A stretch of DNA of 64,000 bases, taken from Prosopocoilus inquinatus (Eukaryota; Arthropoda; Insecta; Coleoptera; Lucanidae). Made by a program: the position numbers and the translations under genes. This document shows, one piece after another, positions 43,325-54,829 of this stretch; within the stretch, counting starts at the first letter, position 1, and every line of letters begins with the position of its first letter. Under the pieces are notes generated by a model. That model searched no databases. It had not been told where the DNA came from and saw only the letters and a program-made list of their open reading frames with translations. The DNA lies in contig CM069871.1 of the NCBI GenBank assembly GCA_036172665.1, forward strand, positions 6,014,001 through 6,078,000, written 5' to 3'.

Positions 43325-43421
43325 CGCGAGAGATAAGTCGTCTCTTTGCACTTCTCAAGGACGCGGCTTATCTTTCGCGCATCCTCGCTTCTCAAGGATA
43401 AATTTGTCCTTGAGAAGTGCA
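43325..43421. repeat. Compound palindrome cluster
   Basis: CGCGAGAGATAAGTCG (43325) pairs with CGGCTTATCTTTCGCG; TGCACTTCTCAAGGAC (43347-43362) pairs exactly with GTCCTTGAGAAGTGCA (43406-43421); and CTTCTCAAGGATA (43388) also pairs with the latter as a short hairpin. Three copies of CTTCTCAAGGA within 75 bp can therefore fold in alternative ways. Confidence 0.85.
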
Positions 43422-43499
43422 CAACACACGCGAGTGCTCTCTCACGCATTTCCTGTTTTTTATTCAATGTGAATTGTTACGAATTTGAGGGTTCACAAA

Positions 43500-44770
43500 T
43501 TATAGTCTGACTGGTCTCAACCTAACTCCATTCAACTCAAATTAAAACTGTAAAATAAATATTAAAAAAAAAATTAAAGACAAAAACATATTATAAAATG
43601 TTACAGTCGGATTAAAGTTAAGCTTAACAAGTCTCAAGATCAATCCAACCCAACTGACATCAACCTAACTTCATAAGGGCCCCCGTAACCATGTGTGCAA
43701 AGCGTGCAGTGCACGCGGGCGCCATCTTCAAGGGGCGCCAATTAGCCTATTGGCCACTAGGCAGGTTCCGTCATTTTTTTCACAAAAAAAAAATAATGGG
43801 TAACGTCGACTAAAATAGAACAGTTAACTGAGGCAATTAAAAGTAGAAAAGTTTTGTAATTTTCGTGTGCTAAATTTTTCATAATAAAGTTTAATGTACT
43901 TAGTAAAAAAAATAAATTATGTAAGCTGTTACAGTTTGGTTAAAAAAAAAAACAAATTAGATTTTACTTTTTAAGCTCTTGGAAACTTAAGTTCATTTTG
44001 CTTTTGTGATTTTGTTTCTTTTTTTCTATTATTAACAATCTGGATTCACCTACTTGCATTCTGGAGGGGTCTGAACAGAGGCTTCCTTAGTCAGTTAAGA
44101 AGAAAGCGCTTCGTTTTTGAGAGCATTTAGGAACTTGAAAGAAGTGAAGGAAAATGTTTGGAAAATGAAGGAAAATGTTTAACAAAAATTCACAAATGTT
44201 TATTTTTTTTTTTAGTTTTCCTGTTTTTTCCATTTTTTTGGTTCTTTTAATTTCTTTTAATAATTTTGATAATTGATCGTTTTTGTGTGCCCCAACTCAG
44301 AGGGTGTGAAAATATGGAGTCGCACGCGATCGGATTTTGACCTCGCGGGGACCCTGAACTTCATCCAACACAAGTAAAAGAATAAAAATTACAAAAAAAA
44401 ATTTAAAATTAATATTTTTTAAAAGTTTAGTTGACCGTCATCTCACTTGATTTTATTTAAACTTTTTCTTGCAATTTTTAATTTTTGTTTGTGTTAAAGT
44501 GAAACATGGTTGAGATCAGTTGAGTTGGATTGACCTTGGCATTAGTTGAACGTTATCTTAATTGATTTTAATGTCCAGGTCAATCCAACTCAACTGATCT
44601 CAACCTAGCTTCATTTAACACAAATAAAAATTAAAAATTTGAAGAATTTTTTTCTTAGCAGCATAAAAATGATAAAAGAATAAAAAATTGATAAATGAAG
44701 CTCAACCAATCTCAACGTCAACATAAACCAACCTAGTTCTGTTCAACCCAAACAAAAATTTAAGTAAAAG
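43500..44770. repeat. CAACCTAAC-type degenerate repeat region
   Basis: The phrase CAATCCAACNCAACTGA followed by TCAACCTA(A/G)CTTCAT and AACACAA(A/G)TAAAA recurs at 43505, 43640, 44350, 44577 and 44700, and once inverted at about 44473-44536. GC-rich islets (GGGCGCCATCTTCAAGGGGC near 43725) may be another transposon end. Non-coding. Confidence 0.6.
44473..44640. repeat. Inverted repeat, 64-bp arms
   Basis: Left arm 44473-44536 (AATTTTTAATTTTTGTTTGT to GTTGAGTTGGATTGACCT) pairs with 44577-44640 across a 40-bp spacer. The central GTTGAGATCAGTTGAGTTGG and its complement match exactly. Confidence 0.9.
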
Positions 44771-44774
44771 CAAA

Positions 44775-47560
44775 AGTAGAAAATTGGGAAAGTTACGGAT
44801 ATATCAAATTACAAAGACGGATTAAGGAACAAGAATCAAGCAGGACAAAAGTGCGAAAGTCACAAAAACACAAAGGCGCTTAGCTAATAATTTAATTTCC
44901 ATTCATTTATTCTTTTATATTCCCTGCTTCCATTTTTTCTGCTTCATCTTCTCCTCTAAGCCATTTGATGAATTCAGGTCTTCTTAGACAATTCTTTTCT
45001 GCCGACCTCAAGAATTTCTCACGCAAATATCTCCCCAACAGCGCCTTTAATTTTTTCAATTAAGCATCGATTTCTCATTAAACACTCATGAATTCAACTT
45101 TGAAAAATATAATACAGGGTAATTTAAAATAAGTGTCCGACCCCTTATCCACAGATAGTACTCGAAGAAACAAAGGGATAGACAATATAGTTTTTAAGAC
45201 TACTAAAAAAGATCAGGTATAAATTGGTTGGAGTTTACTAGAACAGCTACACTACGCCAAAACAGCAGTGAACTCTCGAGAAAAGGAAACACGGAAATGC
45301 GGGCTTGAAATGAAAGGCTGTGCCGATGACGCAAAGATTTATTTCAAAAATTGCGATAGCTCGTCTCAAAAAGACTTTGGAAAACGGATAAGCAGTCCTT
45401 AATAAGAAAGTCTAAAGGAATGACTTAAATTAAAATAGATTGAGATTTTAAAGAAAAATCCATACAGCACATGAGGACACCGAGGCACCCAGGAGCGTTA
45501 ACCTTGCACTGAAACTGTAAAACGTTTTTGTTTACGAAATATTTGATAATTTGCACATTGTATGCAGAGGAGAAATGAAAAAAAATAAATAAATATTTTT
45601 TCATGATGTAAATAGGGATACAATTATGATTTTGTCGGTGGCAGCTTGTTCGTGTTGTTTTCCATGTTAACATGTGTGTATTAGTTCATAGAAATTTTGT
45701 GAAATTAATGCGTTTCTTGTCGTGGCGGAATACAATGAATAAACGAATACCATGAAAAGTTGACTCAGTACGATTTGAGAATTAGCGATGGGTCCATACC
45801 CTGCCCCGAACCGAATTCCTTGTCCAGTTGCACTGGCATCAATTAAAATAAATTATTCCAAGTTTAAAAGTTAAATTTCAGAACACTTTCATTACAAGCT
45901 GCCACTTTACACAATTAACAATACAATAGTAATGAGCTTGTCCATCAAATAACACTTTTACAAAGGGTACTTTCTATTTATTCGAGGTACGAATCCTTCG
46001 CTCGCTAACTTCATAACTAAATTCCTGGCGGATCGTACGGCTTTTATACTAGAATGACCGCGTAGCTTCGATAACGTTCTGTGACGCAAGGTGGCGTGAC
46101 TGATACTAAAATAGATCTGTTTGCGCATCACGGCTGTAATAGTATATATTGCATAAATACAGGAACATTCTTGGCAACGGGGATTCACCATCAGAACCCT
46201 TTAAGTATGAAATTGAAACAGCGATTTGCATTAAAATCGAACCAATATTTCTTTTTGTGTTCGAATTAACTTTGACTTTGCTTAACTTTTGTACTTATTT
46301 GGATCCCAGACCAAATTAAATATTACTAAACTAATATTTGGAAGAGGTTGGGAATATTTATTCCGCCTGTTGCGCGCGTGGCACAGAACAGTTTCATATT
46401 TTACTCACGTAAATTTATTACATGCGATGTAATCTCATATCGCAAGATGCAGTGTGCACATGCAGACGACAATATAAAGACATTATGCATAACAGTAGAA
46501 TGCCGCAGCAGGTGAATGGTATTAGTTAGTTGATCAGTGGCAATTAAATTCCAGCAGAGAATTTCGTGCTGTACGCCCTTGTAGAGATATCGATGTCAAA
46601 GTGAAACTATAATCCGTGTTGTGTTGCATACAAGTTAATAACACCGGAATAATCGAAATTTATGTGCGGTAAAATGCATCCAGTTTCAATAGAAAGCGAA
46701 TTCGGGGGGTGTTGCACAGTTTTACACCGCGGCGGAGCAATTAAATAAATCCCAATTAGCTGTTGCAGGAGAATTTCCAATTATGCTTCTCTCCCTGCAC
46801 GGCACGGAGAACATAATAATTAGTGCCGATGTCTAACTGCCGCAGTTTTAACAAAAGTTTCTAATGGGGAACGCCTGGAAAATACACACTAATACCGTAC
46901 AACATGCGAAAATTGACGGGGTTTAGCACAAGTGACCACAGCGGCGACATCTGCTGCTGTGTTATGAACCGACCGAAAACTCCACATCTAAACTACGGAA
47001 TTATATTCTAACTTTCGAGTAAATATTCCGTACAAACTTTGGCTGGGCTTCGATGATATTGGTTTTTAAGCTGCGTTTAATAATGTACCTACCGTGCAAG
47101 TTGGTCATTAAAAACGACTTACAGTGTATTGACAATGTTTATCTTTATCATTCGGATCTAACAAAACATTAACATTTCCAAACTAAAAGGAAATTGGACA
47201 CAAATACAAATCGGGGGCCTTCACTCCTCCAAGTGTCTCAGCCAAATGACCCACTTTACTAAGCATTGAAACTATTATCTGACTTGTATAACTCGTTATT
47301 CAAATTAGTTTTACGTATATAATCAAATCAGAACACAGTAGTGATAGACCTACTCGTACAATCAAACTCTGCTTCGTGAACGATCGTGTGTGCCGAGAAA
47401 GCCTTGTGATGGCGCAGCTGGTATATCAAGTTCCCAAAAAAAAACTAATAGAAAAATGGATTAATTATCCTCTACGTAAGAACTGATTTGTTTCGAGATT
47501 GGCAAAAGTTGAAAAAGTGAAAAGCCATTTCTCTTTTAGGAAGGAGCCGAAGCCAAGCCA
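44775..47560. other. Mostly unique DNA
   Basis: ACAGGGTAATTTAAAATAAG near 45116 resembles a transposon end, but no partner end is visible. 46270-47400 is of even composition with no array, and might include conserved non-coding DNA. Short frames (45425-45673, 45958-46191) show no recognised family. Confidence 0.3.
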
Positions 47561-47619
47561 AGTCGATCGAAATCAGGTCATAGAAATGAGATGGCGTGAT
47601 TTGGTAAAGAAGGTCACAT

Positions 47620-48180
47620 CTGAAGGATCCACCACCAGTCAAGACCTTTTGACCTCATGACTTCTCAAATGAACGGACTGCTGGTTGCTCAGCAATTCAA
47701 TGGAATATCGAGAGGAATGGAATAGTCTTCAGCCACGAATCTCGATTCCAATTCTTTCTGACAATATGAAGCTCAGATCAAGATGAACAGAAAGGTACCA
47801 TAAGGGCCATTTTGCTGAACTGTGTGGATTGGAGCAAATCTTTGCCCTAGTATATTAATGGATTGGAGGCAAAGACCCTGGTGATTCCCAATAAGCCCAA
47901 AAATGAGCTAAATAACCGCAGGTTGAGAGAGGATTCCTCTGAAAACGTGAGTTTCACAACGAACTACCGTCAAACAAGTCTTTTGACTTCACTGATCAGG
48001 CAATGTTGAAGTTGCTCTAGCTAAAGATTTCAATGAAACATCGAACGGCATGGAATTGTCTTCAGCCATGAATCCCGATTCTGTAGACGATGCTCAGTTG
48101 GAGGTGTGGAAAGGCGCTATCCTCAGAAGAAGCGTATTTGCCAAACTGAAGCAGAACTTTACCAAAAAGTGTTAAGTGGC
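47620..48180 (+). pseudogene. Two decayed Tc1-like transposase fragments
   Basis: Near 47714-47760 the plus strand reads NGIVFSHESRFQFFL, and near 48047-48110 it reads HGIVFSHESRFCRRCSVGGVW. Both resemble the VIFSDESRF...VW block around the second catalytic aspartate of Tc1-like transposases, with D changed to H in both. Surrounding sequence also aligns between the two (CAAGACCTTTTGACCTCA versus CAAGTCTTTTGACTTCA), giving a 333-bp tandem duplication. Stops (for example TGA before the second block) and the lost catalytic residue mean neither is functional. Upstream DNA-binding and downstream DDE regions are not recognisable. Confidence 0.45.
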
Positions 48181-48559
48181 AGCAGTTTTTTTTTCCCCAA
48201 AAATGAATGGATCGGGGAAAAAGACTCTGCGTTTCCTTTAATTTTTCTGAAAGGCGATCTAAATCAAAAGATTCAACACGTTGATGAAACAACGCAACCT
48301 CTTCGATAAAATTCAGTTAAAGACCGGAACGAGAATAGACAGCCAAGACTCACCTTCTCCAGAGCGTGAAACTGGAATTCTGAAGGTGGAAAATGGAACA
48401 AGTGGATAAGAAACGGACTTGTTCCCTGTTCTGTTTTTATTTGTCACGTTTGTTTTGACAAGTAGGTACGAAATTGAGGGCGCTAAGTATGAACTTGAAG
48501 TCCGTTTCTGCGTAACATTTTTTTTTCCTTCGAAGGGCGGGTTTTCACCGACGTTCTCT

Positions 48560-50330
48560 TAACTCTCGGTGACTGTACCCTCTTCCAGTGAGTTATTCTC
48601 TATAGAGTATAAGTTTCCAACATTTTTTTGACTTACCATCCATCTTTTCTGCAAAGAAGAGGCTGATGGAATGTTGTCATTTATATTTGGCAGAATATTT
48701 TTATTATCGTCTTTCAGGGCCAGCAATGTCTCTCTCGTTCCAGATTTCTCTACCGCCCATAGGAGAACGAGAGCATCTACTTTGAAAAACTGTACTCTGT
48801 AGTAAGATGGCATGACTTTTTAAATGAAGCTGGTGGACGTGGGTTCGAGTCGTTTTGACGTTCTCTCTTTGGTATCGCTGATTGGACCTTCTTCCAGATG
48901 AGTTATTCCCTCTTAGAGGAAGATGGAACATATCTTTTTGACAATAAAACCTTCTCCTCAGACGACATTCTTTTTGGAAACTACTCTATAGGAAGATGGA
49001 ACAAATTTTTCAAGGAAACTGGCGGACCTGGATTCGAATCGTTTTGACCTTCTCGACTAGATTTCTTTCTCACTTACAATTATACCTCTTTGGTATCGTT
49101 GATTGGACCTTCTTTCAGATGAGTCATTCTTTTTTAGAGGAAGAAGGAACGTATCTTTTTGGCACTTCTGACCTACTCGATTGGATGTCTCCTCACTCAG
49201 ACGATATTCTTTTTGGAAACTGTACTCCATAGGAAGATGGAACAAATATTTAAAGGAAACTGGCGGACCCGGATTCGAATCGTATTGACCTTCTCGATTA
49301 TATTTGTTCCTCATTTACAATTAGACCTCTTTGGTATTTTTGATTGGACCTTCTTTCAGATGAGTTATTCCCTCTTAGAGGAAGATGGAACATATCTTTT
49401 TGACAATAAAACCTTCTCGATTGGATGTCTCCTCACTCAGACGATATTCTTTTTGGAAACTGTACTCTATGGGAAGATGGAACAAATTTTTAAAGGAAAC
49501 TGGCGGACCTAGATTCGAATTAATTTTGACCTTCTCGACTAGATTTGTTCCTCACTTACAATTAGACCTCTTTGGTATCGTTGAGTGGTCCTTCTTCCAG
49601 ATGAGTCATTCCCTCTTAGAGGAAGATGGAACATCTTTTTGACAAAAAAACCCTCTCGATTGGATATCTCCTCACTCAGACGACACTCTTTTTGGAAACT
49701 GTACTCCATACGAAGATGGCATAACTTTTTAAATGAAGCTTGTGGGCGTGGATTCGAATTGTTTTGACCTTCTCGACTAGATTTGCTCCTCACTTACAAT
49801 TAAACCTCTTTGGTATCGTTGATTGGACCTTCTTTCAGATGAGCCATTCTCCTTTAGGGGAAGATGGAACGTATCTTTTTCAGAGAAAACCTTAACCTTC
49901 TCGATTGGATGTCTCCTCACTCAGACGACATTCTTTCTGGAAACTGTACTCCATAGGAAGATGGAGCAAATTTTTAAAGGAAACTGGCGGACCTAGATTC
50001 GAATTAATTTTGACCTTCTCGACTAGATTTGTTCCTCACTTACAATTAGACCTCTTTGGTATCGCTGATAGGACCTTCTTCCAGATGAGTCATTCTCCCT
50101 AGAGGAAGGCGAAACGCATCTATTGAGTAAAGGTGTATTTAAATCATCTCAATTCTTGGGATGGACTTGTTCCCTTGTTTCTGTCCAAGATAACGTTTTC
50201 TCCTAGCGTCGTCTGTTTGATTTGCCACCAGATGGAGTTTTCTCTCCACAGAAGGCTAGAAAACGTCTATTCTGTAGATGTGAGTTTGTAATGGGTCTTT
50301 GGACTTTGTACTAGATAGGCCATTCTCTCT
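48560..50330. repeat. Tandem array, about 240-bp unit, six or more copies
   Basis: The marker TTAGAGGAAGATGG (with variants) occurs at 48913, 49134, 49375, 49616, 49854 and 50099, giving periods of 221-245 bp. Each unit has GGAAACTGGCGGACC, TTGACCTTCTCGACTAGATT, a CTCACTTACAATTAGACCTC block, GGTATCGTTGATTGGACCTT and CACTCAGACGA. A degenerate start lies near 48580 and a degenerate end near 50330. As 240 is a multiple of three, one frame (49159-49512) stays open over more than one unit with an 80-residue repeat, but other units shift frame, so a protein is unlikely. Confidence 0.92.
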
Positions 50331-50339
50331 ATTGTAAGA

Positions 50340-51050
50340 AGGGACAATTTTTTTCTCTCTATTATGAGAAGGACCAATTTTTGGAATACGCCTATTTTCA
50401 GATTGTACCATTTGGTTTTTAATTCTATATGGGAAGCAAGTGATGTGTTATTAAAACTTGAATCGATATTTTTTAAGCAGGTGTTCTTCTTGCTATCGTC
50501 GCGTACTTCCCCCGCCAATTTTATCACCCAACTAAATCTCGATTCTTTACGCGGAAAGCGGAAAATGCCTATCGAATCGCGACTGTACCTAATCGATAGC
50601 GCCGCGCGGCGACTTGAGAATGTACCGCGCGAAGCGCAGAAACGGCATTCGGCACACGGCAAGTTCTCGCAACGATTTTCCACATTGAAAAGTTCGTAAA
50701 CAACACAAAGGTACAATATTTACAGCGTGGTTCATGACTTTGACAATTTATGCCTTTAATATTCAGCACGGCCGAACATAACCTGCATATATTACCTCTC
50801 CGAGTGTAATCTTATATTTGAGAACTTCATTCTATTTTCGAGAATGGAAAGCGAGCCCATGAGGTGGAACGATGAAATGCATTGCGGAAATGAAGCTGCC
50901 CACTGAAAGGAAACTTTAAAGCGGAAACGTCTCAGCGCTCAGGGCTTAAGTGCTAAAATGAAACGCACGTTAATTAAAAAGTTATTGCATTGGTGTTATG
51001 AAATGTTTTAAGTTTGGTTTCGATTTAAATCAGCAAATGTAATTTCAGAA
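50340..51050. other. Unique DNA with overlapping frames
   Basis: A CpG-rich stretch at 50480-50700 (GCGCCGCGCGGCGAC and GTACCGCGCGAAGCGC) carries a 149-codon minus-strand frame and a 111-codon plus-strand frame that overlap. Neither is recognised. The CpG content could mark regulatory DNA. Confidence 0.25.
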
Positions 51051-51059
51051 ATCAAATTA

Positions 51060-52350
51060 AAATAAAATACATCCCCCATAAACGCCCTAGAGGCTCAGCT
51101 CAACAAGAACTTGATGTACAGTAGTAGAAAAAGTGAGATACTAAGCTAAAGCTTACGTCAGAAAATAATTTAATAATAAATTAACTATTTTTGTGATAGA
51201 GGTTCATTGTTTACTGCCTCATGTTAGATTTACTCGAAATGAATTTCTTGGTTTTTTTTTTTTGTTTTTCTTTATTTACGTTTCGCAGGGTCACACCAAT
51301 TCGTCTCGTGCTGATGTTGCTGCTTAATAATGTATGAAGTAAATGTCGGGGAAGACTAAGCAAAAAAGAAATTGTTTTACGTGATCCTTGACGCATGTAA
51401 CATTTATGAAAAGACGAAATCCAGGATTAAAACGCGTTGAATTATTCTTTTTCGACGAGTGAAGTTTCAGGCAAAATTAAAATACTCGGGAGTAATTGAA
51501 TTTTTACGCAAATAAAAATTTTCTGATCGTTAAACTCCGAAGAAAAAGAAAACAACAATTTCTCTTCTCACTGTGCTTTGTGATGATGAGAGATTTTTAC
51601 AACGGTATTATTATTATTATTATTCTTATTATTATTATTATTAAAAGAGAGAAGGATTACGGAAGGTTCTTCCAAAACAAACTCCCTCTTCCACCCTCCA
51701 CCCCCTTCACCGCCGCCATTCCGTAAACATTCTTTAATGTCGATATCGTGTAAATATAAAAGTGTTTAAACGCGAGGAGATAAAATACTAATTACTTCGA
51801 ACTTTGTTAAATAAGTTCGCCGGGGCGATGTAGCAAAAATAAGTTTGAAAGTAAATGCTGACTGAAGACAGTTTTAATTAATTAAAAAATACACAAAAGA
51901 GGAAGGCGATCGATTGATGTGCAAGGGACGTATAGACTGTTGGTGTTAACTTTGGCGTTAAGCCCTCCCGGCTAAAATACCTCATTTAAAACTTTTAGCT
52001 AGTTTGTTAAATCAAGTTTGATGATCACATGCGTTATTGTTTAAGTTTTATGAAATTTAATTAATTAATTTTTTTTTTAATTTCTGCTGACGGTGTCGAC
52101 CGGCAAAGAAAGATCTTCTCACTCACTTCATTTCATGCATACTCATCTAATAAGTACTATGGAAAGAGCACACACATCATTAGGAAACTCTTTTTTGGTA
52201 AAAAAATAAGCCCCCTTCCCAATAAACTCCCCAGAGGCTCAACAAGAGTTTGAAGCTCATCTCCTATAGGTAAGAATAAGTTGTATTTCCATTATTTGGG
52301 ATTATAGCCTTTGCTGTTTATTTTTTGTTTGGTTTTGGGTACCTGCACAG
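51060..52350. repeat. Pair of diverged duplicates about 1.1 kb apart
   Basis: AAAATACATCCCCCATAAAC with CTAGAGGCTCAGCTCAACAA near 51061 resembles AATAAGCCCCCTTCCCAATA with CCAGAGGCTCAACAAGAG near 52204, and both are followed by GTAGAAAAAG/GTAAGAATAAG and a TTTACTG/GTTTATT stretch. Between them lies an (ATT)n run (51607-51643) and unique sequence. The similarity is modest. Confidence 0.4.
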
Positions 52351-52790
52351 CTTATGAGTTCAAGAATACACGTTCCCCAACAATAAATACTTTTAATAAA
52401 ACAAAAGGCCCTTGGCGTCCCTTGCAATCCAAGTGATATCAGTGTAATTATTTTATTTTTAAAGTTTTTTTTTGAATAGTTAAGAAAAGGCCACCCTATA
52501 GTTAATTGCCTGTTTCGCGGTAAAACAAAAGAAAGAAATAAACTCTCGATTTCTCGAGTGCCAGTAAAATAGCCGGATGATCGTATTTTTAATTTTGCTG
52601 ATCACAGAACCAGAAGCACAAGCGCCACTGTGCAGTACTCGTATTAAATCCGACGAACCATGTAAGCAGAAAATTCGCCATTGTGTCGACTTCGGCGTAC
52701 GCTTTATGTCAGTTTTATGTTTATTTTAATTATAACCGAATTACGTTTTGCTGCTGCGTTGCCACGCTATTAACTAAATCACTTTTATGA
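52350..52790. other. Unique AT-rich DNA
   Basis: No supported feature. Confidence 0.25.
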
Positions 52791-53950
52791 AGTACATAAG
52801 TTATACGTATAACATAAATTTTGTACATTTAATTTTGTTTTAACGATCCGAAAGTTGACAGAACTTGAAAAAAATAATGAATTTAAATAAGTATTTAATT
52901 TACAAATGAACTATTCGTAGAGGAAAGCGTCTTGGACTGACGAGGATTTTTGTTGGAATCTGGCGCCCTTAAAAAAAATTATCGTTAAAGTGCGACCCAT
53001 CCCCCATCTCCATCCGATGAGCTAGGGAATTGCGCAAGTCGCAAGATTATGGGAGAAGATATTAACTTACAGTCCCACAACCGGCTATTCAAAGGAGCGG
53101 TCCCACGACCGGTTATTCAAGGAAACGGGTTGGATCACTTCAAATTGAGCGCAAAATAACATAAAATAGTTATTAATAAAGAACCATCTGTCTTTATTTA
53201 CGCAACCGAAAATTATCCAGGAGTACCTTCCAGGTTACGTAAATATTTCAAATAGTCAAATGTAAATCAAAGTCAAAACTTAACAGCGAAATTAAAATGA
53301 AAACTGAATAACGGGGCCCGTATTTCGATTAAGAAACGTTAACATTACGTACCCGATAAATCGATTTTAACTTAAATGTGACTACGTGTCGTAAAGAGGG
53401 AATACTAGAAACAATCAACAACGTGCTGAAATTAATTCTGATGATCAAAATAAATTGAATTCTAACCTGGCGATCTCCCAATTGCATCCAGCCATCAGGT
53501 TACCATGTTATACTGCCATCCACGGGGAATTCCTCCACGTACGAAATATCTCAGCCTCTCAGGTCGGCAACGCTGTATGCAGCGCTGCATGATCCGCGAA
53601 GACGATCCATCCTGACGTACAAGAAAGTCAAGGTCACCACTTAATTCGTCAGGTTCGGCTTCGATGTAATCCAAACAGGAAAAGCCCACCACAGAAGCCT
53701 AATTAAGAACAATAAAACAAACATTACCGACTAATTTGCCAACAGAAACCGCTGATCATAAATACCTGATTAACGGAAGTCGTCAGGCTTTGAAAAGCAC
53801 AAATGATTTGCATAGAGTGCCTTTTTCAGAACATGGAGTGAATCTATAATTCCATTTAGACGCCACTAAAGCATCCCACCCGGAGCTAATAACACAACGA
53901 ACTGCAGTTAATGCTATTAGCGAAACTGCTGGCTCAATTCGACAAGTTCC
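52790..53950 (-). mobile_element. Minus-strand LTR/leader module G
   Basis: Most complete copy of the family. Plus-strand order: leader with CGATGAGCTAGGGAATTGCG (53017); TTGAGCGCAAAATAACATAA (53144), the decayed primer site plus LTR end; TTTATT (AATAAA on minus) near 53193; TAACGGGGCCCGTATTTCG (53309); GTATGCAGCGCTGC (53575); and TCATAAATACCTGATTAACG (53757) with GTCGTCAGGCTTTGAAAAGC. On minus, the leader has ACTGTAAGTTA, donor-like, as in module C, and the GACCGGTTATTC block is doubled. No gag or pol frame is attached. Confidence 0.65.
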
Positions 53951-53965
53951 TGCGCAGATTTCAGA

Positions 53966-54395
53966 GCATGAAAGGAAGCCACGTGAACCAAGCTGACCAA
54001 TCACAAAATTCTTCCCAAAAACTCAAAATAAAATCCAGTAAGGAGACGAACGGCGCCTTAAAGTCGGTTCGCCGCATTTTAACGAAATTTTAAACCGTAA
54101 CAATTACGGAAAATTTGGAAATAGTATTAACCAATTTAATTCCCTTTAATCTATGTAATTTAAATGTATTTTTGTTTAAAGCATGAATGGAAGTCACGTG
54201 ACCCAAGTTGACCAATTACAAAATTCTTCCCAAAAACTCAAATAAAATCCAGTAAGGAGACGAACGGTGCCTGAAAGTCGATTCGACGCATTTTAGCGAA
54301 ATTTTGAACCGTAACAATTACCGAAAATTTCGAAATCGTATCAGATAATTTAATTTCCTTTAATTTGTGTAATTTAAATGTATTTTTGGTGAAAG
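53966..54395. repeat. 215-bp tandem duplication
   Basis: GCATGAAAGGAAG at 53966 and GCATGAATGGAAG at 54181 start two units at roughly 88% identity by eye. A 60-codon plus frame (53911-54093) enters the first unit and ends at ILTKF; the second unit has no equivalent start. A relative of the block exists at 30440-30570 beside module C. Confidence 0.9.
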
Positions 54396-54657
54396 TAATG
54401 CGAGTTATTTAATGTTAAGCTAAGTACTGTTCACGATCTGCATGCGCAACAACCAAGGCGTTGAACTTGCAATCGTAAAGACAACTTGCAAATATCTGCA
54501 AACTTTTAAATAAATAACTCGAGCATTGTGTAAGTGTTAACACGATCAATTAATTCGAGATAGATTAAAAAAAAATTATGATTGGAAAATCCTGACATCA
54601 ATTTTTTGACAATCGAGTGAAGTATGGGGTAGATTAAATTTTGCCGACTTTTCGTCA

Positions 54658-54707
54658 TGACGTCACATAGTATAAAATATGTGCGTATTTCGTAAACTGT
54701 CAGTTGT
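54658..54707 (+). promoter_or_regulatory. CRE-TATA-initiator core promoter
   Basis: A perfect cAMP-response element TGACGTCA (54658-54665) is followed by TATAAAAT (54671) and TCAGTT with its A at 54702. The TATA-to-start distance is 31 bp, and the initiator is a full arthropod TCAKTY match. A transcript would run rightward into GTTTCTGATCGCCTTCG. No ATG-started long frame follows. It lies just left of the minus-strand LTR modules and may drive a transposon or a non-coding RNA. Confidence 0.5.
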
Positions 54708-54829
54708 TTCTGATCGCCTTCGATGGATATCAGCTGTAACTAGTCAGGGACCAACGAACGTCCGTTCGTAATAAGCAGCCTCCAACCAACTCGTGATTGA
54801 CAGGTTGGGGCCCGCGCATGTTTTTAACA

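Noticed and set aside
48836..48860. tRNA B-box-like GGTTCGAGTC
   Set aside because: No A box, cloverleaf or terminator at the right spacing; it lies in the 240-bp array.
53911..54093. 60-codon lysine-rich frame ending ILTKF as a gene
   Set aside because: The second 215-bp unit and the relative near 30440 do not keep the frame; it is likely repeat sequence.
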